This document shows, one piece after another, positions 13,401-23,700 of a stretch of 64,000 bases of DNA. The DNA comes from Silene latifolia (Eukaryota; Streptophyta; Magnoliopsida; Caryophyllales; Caryophyllaceae): NCBI RefSeq assembly GCF_048544455.1, contig NC_133530.1:20203748-20267747 (forward strand), written 5' to 3'. Below the pieces are notes generated by a model. That model had not been told where the DNA came from. It saw nothing but the letters and a program-made list of their open reading frames with translations, and did no database searches. Positions within the stretch are counted from its first letter, which is position 1; each line of letters begins with the position of its first letter. The translations under genes and the position numbers were made by a program.

Positions 13401-14422
13401 CAACCTTATTCAAGGATGTTGCAACATATGTGAAGGGTTGTGATAGATGTCAACGAACAGGAAATATTTCTAGAAGGAATGAAATGCCTCTAAACTTTAT
13501 TCTTGAGGTTGAGATATTTGATGTATGGGGCATTGATTTTCAAGGTCCGTTCCCGTCCTCCTTCGGAAACAAATACATTCTAGTAGCTGTGGATTATGTA
13601 TCAAAATGGGTCGAAGCTATCGCCTCCCCTAAAAACGATGCTGGAGTTGTATCTAAATTCCTTAAGAAGGTTATCTTCCCCCGTTTTGGTGTCCCTAGAG
13701 TTCTTATTAGTGATGGTGGGAGCCATTTTATTGAGAAGAAATTTGAAGCTCTTTTAAAGAAATATGGGGTTCAACACCGACAAGGACTTGGCTACCATCC
13801 TCAAACTAGTGGACAAGTTGAAATTTCCAACCGGGAGATAAAATCTATCCTAGAGAAGACAGTTGCTAGGTCTCGCAAAGATTGGTCTATCAAGCTAGAT
13901 GATGCACTATGGGCTTATCGTACTGCTTTTAAAACACCAATTGGAACCTCCCCATTTCGATTGGTGTATGGTAAAGCATGTCATTTACCAGTTGAGTTAG
14001 AACATAGAGCATATTGGGCCATCAAAGCCCTTAACTATGACTATAAAAGTGCTGGAGAGCGTCGTCTTTTGCAATTAAATGAGCTTGATGAGATTCGACT
14101 TGAATCTTACAAGAATGCTCGTATTTATAAAGAGAAGACTAAAAGATGGCACGACAAGCGCATTTTAAGGCGAGAATTCCATGAAGGGGATTTAGTTCTT
14201 CTTTTTAATTCTAGGTTGAAAATATTTCCGGGTAAGCTTCGTTCTCGGTGGTCTGGGCCATTCCGTGTCACTAAGGTATTTCCATATGGAGCAGTTGAAT
14301 TATTTGATGAAGCAAAAGGCAGCTTCAAGGTCAATGGTCAGCGCCTTAAGCACTATATTACTGGTGAACCTATTCATGAGAAAGTAATCTTCATGCTTTC
14401 TATCGTTCCACCTGCGAATTAA
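10500..14422 (+). pseudogene. Athila-type pol region (fossil)
   Basis: Contains Ty3/gypsy pol domains in order. The aspartic protease region (about 10.9-11.2 kb) shows CDLGASVSLMPLSIF and later LGRPCLATAGA. Reverse transcriptase (about 11.7-12.3 kb) has WRMCIDYRRLNKATRKDHFP and FGLCNAPATFQ. RNase H (about 12.6-13.05 kb) includes [20 protein letters not shown]. Integrase (about 13.2-14.1 kb) has the GGHAS...CDRCQR zinc region, [12 protein letters not shown] and [11 protein letters not shown]. The frame is broken in about two or three places. Confidence 0.85.
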
Positions 14423-16102
14423 TCTACAAAGGAGTCAGGCTCGTGACGTTAAACAAGCGCTGCATGGGAGGCAACCCATGAATCTTTATTGAAAAAAAAA
14501 AAACAAAAAAAATTATAAATAAAATGAACTAATCAGTACAAGCTAAATTGTACAGGTCACGCTCGTGCTCAAATTTCATGCGACAATGCCTGGTGAGCTC
14601 GTTTCCTTTCCCTAATCATTTGATGTTCTTTAATTTCATACATTGAGGACAATGCTTGGTTTAAGCATGGGGGAGGGTAATTGTATTGATTAAGTTTTTA
14701 AATTAGCTTACATTTTTTTGATTTATTTTTCATAAAAAAACACAAAAAAATATAAAATTGAAAAAAAAAAATGCAATTGATTTGTGGCTAGTCTTGTGGA
14801 TGTTGAGCATAATTTGATCAAGTTATTATCTTCAAATTTGCAATGATTTTTCATTTTTGATCACATGAGGTAAGCAAGACAGTTTTACCCTTGAAAGTCT
14901 GATAAAGTTTTTGTTTTGTGCTTTTCTTGTGACACTGAAAGCGGTAAGATGGTTTGACTAGACTTATGACAATATAACCATGTGACCAAAAGCCGTGAGA
15001 TCACATAGCCAAATAAGATTGGGACATCCATGCCATTCTAATTCTTTCAAGAGTGGTTTAGGATTAGTACTTGCCATTAGGATTGCATGAATGATAGAGG
15101 CATTCATTTGTTTATAAGCTACATGAGCCAAAAAGCCGTCCCGAATTTAATATTTCCTATTTGCAACCCCTTTGAGCCTTTAGCCTTATTTCTTTGTTAA
15201 CCCAACATTACAAGCCGTTTCCGTACATTATCCTACCCTAGTAAGGGTTAGTGAAGTGTTTGTTTTTCTCGGTTTGAGTAAGGCTATGATACAAGCGAAG
15301 CATGGGGGAGTAACTGATGGTAATTTGGTGAACACTGATATATGAAATGGGTTGATGGTTATTTGAAAAAAAAAAATAGAAAAAAATTGAAAAAGACCAA
15401 AAAAAAAAAAGAAAAATCTGAAAAAAAAAAGGTCATAGTTCTAATTATTAATATATGGGGTTCGAGTTTTACTATTTATAAAGGTGTATGATCTAAATCA
15501 TGGAATTTGGTAATAAAATTGGTGTTTGTTCTATATTTCATACGAAGAGTAGTTGTTGGAGGTTTTTGTATCCATACTTCCGGCCGAGATTTGACAAGTT
15601 CTTCACTAACTCTTACTCTTAACACCACATTTCCAGAAAAATCCACACCTTTAACCCCTAGCCCCGTTACAACCCATAAAAGTCCTCCTGACATGTATTA
15701 GCCGGCAAGTTTAGGCTTAGTTTTATATGTGTAACCTGTGTCCTTACAACTCGGACACATGAGAGTAGTGATTTTCCGCGTTTACATTCCCTAAAGTGAG
15801 GGTCCACTGGTTTGTCACTTGTCTAGATGGTTGGTGGTAAGATTGAAAGGTCACTTGGGCACATTACATAATATTTTGTTGGATTTGTTAGGGTGATTGT
15901 TCTTGCGAGTTAATTTGTGATCTTAAACTCTATTTCGAAATTAAAATGATTTTGAACTTATGTTTAATTTCTTTTCGAAAACCTTGGTTGAATTATTATT
16001 TTATCCCTTGACTTTTGCCACATTTGACCATTTGTTGTGTATTAGTTATTCATGTCTCTGGAGTTTACTCGAGGACGAGTAAAGGTCTAGCATGGGGGGA
16101 TT
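14423..16102 (+). other. Non-coding region after pol with three polypurine-like tracts
   Basis: 1.7 kb between pol and the 3' LTR without a supported envelope-like gene. It has long A-runs (near 14500, 14760 and 15370-15430) and three copies of an AGCATGGGGGAG-like purine tract at about 14664, 15299 and 16089. The last adjoins the 3' LTR and is the likely polypurine tract. Confidence 0.6.
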
Positions 16103-17807
16103 TGTTAAGCGCATAATTTACTATATTTTATATACTTATTTCCCATAATTTTACTTATATTTTCAGCATTACATTTCATTTTAATAATAAATTACTTCCT
16201 AGAACATCTTACTGCGATTTATATAATTATTTGTAGGAAGGGGCTATTTTGATGCTGATATTAACTAAACAGCTAAGCGAGGCGATGAATAAAAGACAAC
16301 AAAATAAATAAGGACTTCAAGCTCAGATTCAAAACCTCCAAGTCCACACAATAAAGACAAAGCAGTCCAAAATAAAATGAAAAGCCAAGAATTGAATAAA
16401 ATGTTGACAAGGCCGTCATTTACAAATCATGAAATAAAGAAGCACAATTACAAAAGTTGAAGCATTGAAAATAAAGTGGTGAAACATTCAATTTGGTTGA
16501 TGTTACATTGAAGGATTTACGAGGAAAACGCATGCCAACATTTACATGGGTGAAGAGTTATTCTGATAAATACAACATGAAACATCTCAAATTAATTATT
16601 TAATTCATGAAACATTCATATTTTGAAGAAACTTCAAGCACTAATAGCATAAACTGTAGGAATAATTTTACATGTAATGTATTTACATTAATTAGTGATG
16701 TAAACGTACGTGTATTATTTAATTTAGAAACTCACATGATCACCTATATAAAGAAGGTGATTTGCATTTGAGAGGGAGGGAGGTAGAACATAACAATAAG
16801 CAATTAAATAATTAGTTTCATATTAAATTCTATTTATTCTCTCATTATTCACATCAATTATCTTATTCATATTTTTACACTTTCATGCTATTATTTGACG
16901 ACAAGCTCAAAGTTCTCAACTTGTCATTGCCATAGTTAATACTATATTTATCTCCCTTATTTATCTCTTTTATATTTGTTTTATTTATTTATTTAAATAT
17001 GTTATCTTCTATTATTAAAATTGTTATTTTAGTTATAATTATGGATCGTGAGTAGTCTTTTGTCTAGGGCTCGGTGGAGCCTTAATATGGATTGGTCAAT
17101 GTTATAATTTTCTAAACATTATTTAATGGTTGTACTTAGGTTTGATAGGGTTGTGTTAAAGTATTAATTTATTGGTCATAATCTATATACGTAGCTCTTG
17201 ATTAATACTACAATGAGAGTTGAGTTTAGTCATTTTGAGTTAGCATATATATTGTGATTTAAATATAATTAATAATTACTTAGTGTAAATTGCAATGAGA
17301 GTTGAATTTCCACTTAGAGAGCCCGAGTCAAAATTAGACCTCTCCTATGAGGATGGTGAGAGTGATAGTCGAGACATTTTAATTTTGATCCTTAAAGCTC
17401 CTATATGAGTTATAAGACCCATGAGAATAGGATTATTTCACTATAGGAAGGCTTCTTATATCTCGAGAGAGAATAACAAGTATTGATTTTAGTTTTTAGA
17501 ATTAAAACCAGAAAATTAGTCTCACCTAAGTACACAATTAAATATGTTATTCCTTCCAATAGTCTATATTGATCAATCTATGTTAATGGTGATACCGTTG
17601 TCCTAGAGCTTTTTATTATTGAATTAATTTTATTATCCAATTATTATATGTATTTTCATTCTGTCATACCTCGCACATACACAAATATTATTTTGACGTA
17701 GATAAATCAAATCTTAAATCGACTAGTACTCAACCTTCACTTCCCTGAGATCGACCCGTAAGTGCTACAACAGACACCGTTCACTTGCGGTAATTTATAA
17801 CTGAACA
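16103..17807 (+). repeat. 3' LTR of the Athila-type element
   Basis: 1705-bp copy of 7160-8863 with only about five differences by eye. Followed directly by the CATAC target duplication and then copia gag sequence. Confidence 0.92.
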
Positions 17808-17819
17808 CATACCACTAAG

Positions 17820-18854
17820 ACGGTCTTGAGACGAGGTGGAAGAAGAACTGCTGCCACCAAGGAAATTGACCCGAGCCGAAGGGGTACGAGAAGAAGTAGC
17901 CCGCTTTGCCTTTAATTCGTCCAAAGTACGAGGGCGATCCCCCCACCAATCCGGAAATTTCCGGGATTTAATATAACAATTAGGAACGTCATGCCCGGGT
18001 GCGCTACAAAAAGAGCATCGAATCTTCAATTTTTCTTGTCTTTCGGCGTCGCGAAGAGCACGCCAGTCCGGTGCAGGGGCCGCAACAGGGGCGGTAACAG
18101 GGGTAGGTGTGCCACGAACGGCATAGGCCATGACATCCGTGGCCTCTGGTGGATCCGAAGCACCGACAAGCAACCGCTCCTCTTGTAACACGGCGTGATA
18201 GACACGACTAAGGGAAGGCAAAAGGTCGAGGGAGAGCTGATGATTGCGAATGGGTCCATAAAGGGATTTATCCAGACCCATGAGAAACCGATGAAGACGC
18301 TCCGTGTCTTGACGGGCGAGAGCAGCTTTAGTCACACCACACGTGCAACCAACGGTGTCACAGGTAAACGGGGGTTCATGCGCACTAAGAGCGTCCCATA
18401 AAGTTTTTAGATTTCCGTAGTAAGTGGTAACCGACATACCTTTTGTTTGACGGCACTCATGTAATTGAGTTTTCAAGTGGTGTATTTTGGCGCCATCAAT
18501 GACGGCGAATTGTTTTGCGAGTTCCGACCATAGAAGTCGAGCATCCTCTGGGTCCGACACACTGTCGCGGATTGATGGATCGATCGAGTTTAGAATCCAC
18601 TGAACCACGGTGAAATGAACGACTTCCCATTGGTTAAGCATAAAGTCATCAGTAGGTTTGGCAATCGACCCGTCACAAAAACCGTATTTACGTCTTGATT
18701 TCAAAGATCGACGCATTGAACGACTCCATTCATCATAATTGTCGCTACGGAGTTTGATATGGGTGATCGATTGTCCCGGCCCTTCTTGGTTGACTAAAGA
18801 AAAAGGTGAAAGCGAATCGATTTTTTGTGGAGGCTCGACGTCATCCCCGGCCAT
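17820..18854 (-). pseudogene. copia gag (fossil)
   Basis: Minus-strand gag starting MAGDDVEPPQKIDS. It shows the copia gag signature: ITHIKLRSDNYDEWSRSMR near residue 35, then a UBN2-like helical region, and a zinc knuckle CSFCSAPGHDVPNC near residue 290. Its 3' side is cut by the inserted Athila-type LTR at 17807. Confidence 0.8.
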
Positions 18855-19314
18855 ACTGGCGGAAGTGATGATCTTCGTCGTGCCGAATGAAGGGAAGGGT
18901 GTTTAGGGTTTAGGAAGGGTCGTAACCTAATTCTGATACCATGTTAAGCGATGTAATTGTGTGTGTTGCTTCTCATTAATTCATAAGCATATAAATACAT
19001 TCTGTTATCGGGACTAAGCCCGATAATACATAATAAACTAGGCCGGCCCTAATAACTATATAAAAAACTTTTCTTATATGAAAAAAAAATGAAATTTCGA
19101 GCTTAATAAAGCCTAATTTTGAAAAATATTTGATTGGATCAGATTTGGGTATGAATGGATCGAGTTTGGATATGGTTCGGGTTTTCCAATAGTGGATTTG
19201 GATATGGGTTTTTAAGTAGTGGATCAGTTATGAATTTTTAAAAGGTGGATTTGGATCAAATTTTCTCCTTCGGTTTAATTTGGTTTGGACACAATTATCA
19301 TCCCTATTGACTAG

Positions 19315-20681
19315 TGACCACGATGTTCTAAGTTCAAATTCTGAGAGCCTCGTACGACAACAAGTGAAATCTTTATACGGGTATGGGTGAACAATGGTCA
19401 ATGCAATATTTTTTTTTTTTTTTTTTTTTTTTGGTACATTGTACTATTAAATTTTGTCTCAAACCCCGGTTTAAACTTATAACCTGTACTAGATGATTTT
19501 TTCACACTAATTTAGCGTTTGGTCAAAATTCCTAATCGTGGACCAAGAGAAAACAAGTTATAAAGTTGGATTCAATTTCAATTCGATTTAGGTTACTTAA
19601 GTTTTCGAGAAATTCATATTATTCAATTTGGCTATAAGTTCGATGAAGATATCCAATTGTTTTTGAAGGACTTGGTTAGTTTCACCAACATTTTTTTCCC
19701 TTAGAAGACAAGTAATAAAAATCGTAAAAGATAAAAAATGTTAAAACTCGGAAAAGAAAATTAAACGGAAATAAAAATAAAAAATAAGGTGCAAGTGCAT
19801 GTGAGTTGTGACCTTTCTTCCCGGAGGATATACCTTGAGTATGACTCATCTTCTACTACTAAAATATGACCGTAGAAGTCAAAATATTAAAGTCCGCTCA
19901 ACATGATTTAAGAACTACGGAGTATATAATGTAACAAGATTTATAATTGATGCTATCTATTTATTTAATCACGACTTAAAACAATAATTATTGATGAGGT
20001 CATTAAATAAATAATTGGATTAATTCATAACTTTACCTGTAATTCTCGATTATTTTTTTAATATTTTTTAAATTTTTTCAGAATTTTTCCTCTTAAAACT
20101 CTTTCAAAATTCAATTTTATTGGCGGAAATAAGAGGCATATTTTTTTGGTGATTAATAAAACATAACTCAATTTGAAAATGTAGGTTTAATAAGACCAAA
20201 GATAGGTGAAAAGATAGGACCATAACGTAAGCGGGTGAAGAACTTTTTCTTTAGGGTTAAATGATTTTCTCTTTTCCTAAAATATTACTAAGAACATAAA
20301 ACTTTCTTAAAAATTCGGAGTTTTGAATAATAAAAAATTTAAAAATAACTAAACGTGAGTAATAATGTTCTTCCAACATACTATTTCCCCGAAATTGTGA
20401 TTAGATAGAATGTAAATCATTTTAGTTTTAATTTATCAAATCATTTTTTTTATTTCTAAATTTTACACTAATTATATACGGGTATATAAGAACAGCATAC
20501 TCCGACACTCCGTACTAATTATGTGAAAAGGAAAATTCGTGAGAATCATTCACTATATGATTAGTAGAATCGTAGCTCATTAAAGCCAAATGAGGACAAT
20601 AAAATTAATTAAAATTCTTAAAGGAATAGAATTTGAATATGATGTGTTGACTTCTTCCATGTCAATAAAATCATTTTCAAT
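19315..20681. other. Intergenic and promoter-distal DNA with a T24 tract
   Basis: No gene seen. A run of 24 T lies at 19409-19432. The remainder is AT-rich upstream sequence of the propeller gene at 20798. Confidence 0.5.
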
Positions 20682-20690
20682 CTATAAATA
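20682..20690 (+). promoter_or_regulatory. Probable TATA box of the complete propeller gene
   Basis: CTATAAATAG lies about 110 bases upstream of the ATG at 20798, followed by an A-rich leader typical of plant 5' UTRs. Confidence 0.5.
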
Positions 20691-20797
20691 GATCTAACAT
20701 TACACACTAAGTAAATCCACAAACATAATCCAAAAAAAAGAAAGAAAACCAAAAAAGAGTTGTAAAAGTAAAAGAAAAAAAAACAGAGGAAATTAAA

Positions 20798-23700
20798 ATG
20801 GGAGAAAGTAGAGGTTGTATATCATTCTTTGCAACATACAGACCTCCAATTGCACTAGACATATACTCTACTCCATATCCATTCGCATCGAACCCAACCG
20901 ATGAGCTTCAAATGTGCGACCAAACCCGGGACTACAACTACAATGGCCACCATATTCCCCCGGCCGCACTCAAGGCCATGCTGAAGCGTCCCAAGTTGGC
21001 GGTCCATGGGACCGCTGGGGACGTTGATTCGGGTAGCCTGTCTGGACTGCTTTTCGTGTCTGAGCGAACTGACAGCCTCGAGACTCTACACATAGCGCTT
21101 CGTTTTAGTAACAAGGTTGCGCCGGAGAATGTCGTTGTGTTGAATTTTGCGGAGGTGTATGATACCTTCGATGGGGTTCGACTTGAGGATAGTGGCTGCT
21201 TCGCTGGGGATGAGTATCTTGTTTATGTTAGTACTATGGATGATCCTCAGGCTCCGCATCAGCCGTGGACTGCGGTTTATAAGACTCATCTTGTCACCGG
21301 TGAAACCACCCGCCTCACTCCTCGTGGTACATTCGCGCTTTCTTTTCTTATGTTCGTTGTCCGTCTTTTCTATATATTGTTATGCTGATGTATTATCGTC
21401 TGTTTTTAAAATACTCCCTACGTCTCAATCATTTCTTTATCTTTAATTAAAATAACTCTTACAAAGAATAAAAAGCTATATAAATGATTGAGACTGATGA
21501 AGTATGATTAATAAAAAAGATAATAGACTTGAAACCCCGTTTGACTTTGAGTATTACAAAACGGATTTTTAAAGTGTGAAAAATCACATGTAGGTGTTCT
21601 ACATCGGATAAATAGAGAAGAGTGATCTAGCTTATAACCCAAGGGGCTACTCTCCCATTGCCAATTGGTTTTTGGGATGAAACCTCCTTGACTTGTAAAG
21701 TGAACACTCTTTCCTCTTCGACGGGCGTGGCCCAGGCCCATGTGCGTTCTAACATAAAGGGTTTATGAAATGAAACTGAATCGAATAAAATACTATGCTT
21801 CAACCGAATGGCATCACACTCAATCAATGAGATCTAAACGCGATTCAAATGACTTATATACCAAGTCAAGCAAGTATGCTAGGAGACGGTCTCGTCTAAA
21901 AGTAATGTGGGTGACCTAGAGCTGATCATATGGCCCAGGCCCGCTAGCCCGACCCGGCCCAGGCCGATTTTTCTCCGGGCTTGGGCCTTGATTTTAGGCC
22001 CGAAAACCCCACGGCCCGAAGCCCATGGCCCGATTCAATATAATAGGGCCGGGTTTGGGCCGCCTTTACGGCCCGAATTTTGGCCCGGCCCGGCCCGAAC
22101 TTATGCAAAATTTACGAATATGTAAAATTTAATAATGTTAATAAGCATTTAGAAAAATAATTAACCAATTAATTGTTGTATTGTAAATAAGCCGTAGTCA
22201 CTTGTTTACATGTATTAGTTTGATAAGGCTCAGTATTTTCCGTTAGCAGTATTTATATGATAATAAATGAGCTAATGATTTTGTGTTACACTAGTGCCGA
22301 TAAATTGTTTACCATTATCGGCGTGCTAAGTCAATGTTTTTGAGCCTAAAGAACAACAAATATCGAATCAATTACAAAACTAAAACAACATACATGAGTG
22401 AGCACCGCACTAAAATATATTATTACACTACTAAAAATTGTGCATTTAGTTTTTATGAGTCACCTCAAGCAGATCATAAAAGCTACATTAGGTTACTACT
22501 TTTTAATTGACAATACTTAGAAAAAATCACATAATTCTATATGAAAATTTTGATAATATATACACAAAGTATATAACTTCATAATGTAGATTTCTAAACT
22601 TATTTCAAGAGGGAAAATATTTAGCCCAAATTGGCCCGAAAGCCCGTTTAAGCCCGCATGGGCCGGGTTTGGGCCGATAAAAATAGGCCCGCACTTGTAG
22701 CCCGGCCCGCACACTTGGGCTTAATTTAATGTTTGGACCCGGCCCAAACCCGGCCCAGCCCGGCCCATGATCACCTCTAGGGTGACCCATATACCAAGTC
22801 AAGCAAGTATCCTAGGAGACGGTCTCATCTAAAAGTAACGTGGGTGAAGCTATAAAACTTAGCTATAAAACTCGCTAACAACAAAAATGGAAAAATGAAA
22901 GAGAAAATAATATATGAGACGTCTCTCAGTAACATTATTATGAGATAGACCGTCTCATAGGGGAAAAAGGCATCTTTTACCGAGTAATTTGAAATGTGAT
23001 TGCGTACAAAAAGTTGTTAGTAAGAAAAATGATGGTAACTCATAGTCGCTAACTTTTAACCAGGTGCGCATTCGTTTTGAATTGTAAGACCTTGATATAC
23101 GTCGTAGGACCGTAGTGTGTAATATTAAAGAATTGAAAGACCTTGATGTAAGTCTTCTTTGCCATATTATGAGCAGGCAAGGCTGATTTAAACCCATCAG
23201 TATCACCTGATGGCAAGACGGTAGCTGTTGCAACGTTCGAGGGAAAACAAGGTGGTTGGTGCGGTGAGATTGAGGATCTCCAAACCAACATTGCTGTGTT
23301 TAATATATCAAACTACCGGGAAAGAAAGAAGATTGTGACAGACGGTGGTTGGCCGACTTGGGGAGGTAACAAACACATATTCTTCCACCGTAACACAGAA
23401 AAGGTGTTAATGGTGAAGAAGTGGGGTGTCTACCGAGTCAATATAGATGACGGTGAAGGATCAATAACCCGGGTCACACCTAATGACATTAGTGCTATAA
23501 CTCCAGCAGCCATCGATGAGACGACAGTCGCAGTAGCGACTATACGTGAGGCCTCCTCATTTGGGGTTCAACGCAATGCTAATCAGTTCCGTCACATTGA
23601 GGTCTTTAAGCTACTGAATTCAGTACCGCAACAACCCAAACAACGTGTCACTGCGAACATTAGACAATTAGCTGATCATTTCAACCCCTTTGTTATCAAA

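Larger units (their letters stand above)
7160..17807 (+). mobile_element. Athila-type Ty3/gypsy retroelement (fossil, very young)
   Basis: 10.65-kb element with LTRs at 7160-8863 and 16103-17807, starting TGTTAAG and ending TGAACA. The 5-bp target duplication CATAC is perfect (7155-7159 and 17808-17812). The primer site TGGCGCCGTTGCCGGGGAA at 8870 fits a tRNA-Asp-type site of the Athila/Tat group. A polypurine tract (CATGGGGGGA) precedes the 3' LTR. Gag and pol are recognisable in Ty3/gypsy order (protease, reverse transcriptase, RNase H, integrase). About 1.7 kb of non-coding sequence follows pol. Coding regions carry roughly two or three breaks. The LTRs differ at only about five sites, so insertion was recent. 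Confidence 0.9.
5912..19075 (-). mobile_element. Partial Ty1/copia element (fossil), interrupted
   Basis: A minus-strand Ty1/copia element with its 5' side at the right. The parts seen, in element order, are an LTR piece (about 19075-18942), a tRNA-Met-type primer site TGGTATCAGAATTAGG beside it, gag (about 18854-17820), then, beyond the inserted Athila-type element, protease, GAG-pre-integrase and integrase core (about 7150-5912). Reverse transcriptase, RNase H and the 3' LTR are not present, so it is broken. The left junction with hAT sequence lies near 5912. Confidence 0.75.
5738..19306. mobile_element. hAT-type element carrying nested retroelements
   Basis: The left end is TAGGGATGACAATGG at 5738. 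The right end in reverse complement is TAGGGATGATAATTGTG at 19306. A perfect 8-bp target duplication TTGACTAG lies at 5730-5737 and 19307-19314, diagnostic of hAT insertion. Its own sequence is only about 5738-5911 and 19076-19306, both rich in GGATTTGGATATGG-like words. The remaining 13 kb is a copia fragment containing an Athila-type element. No transposase was seen, so it is non-autonomous. Confidence 0.8.

Noticed and set aside
5912-19075. copia gag at 17820-18854 and integrase at 5912-7159 as two separate elements
   Set aside because: Both are minus-strand, in correct order, and are parted exactly by an Athila element with a CATAC target duplication.
21907-22802. Open frames of 65-72 codons around 22 kb
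   Set aside because: They fall in the GC-rich ends of the hAT element and encode low-complexity Pro/Gly-rich strings.
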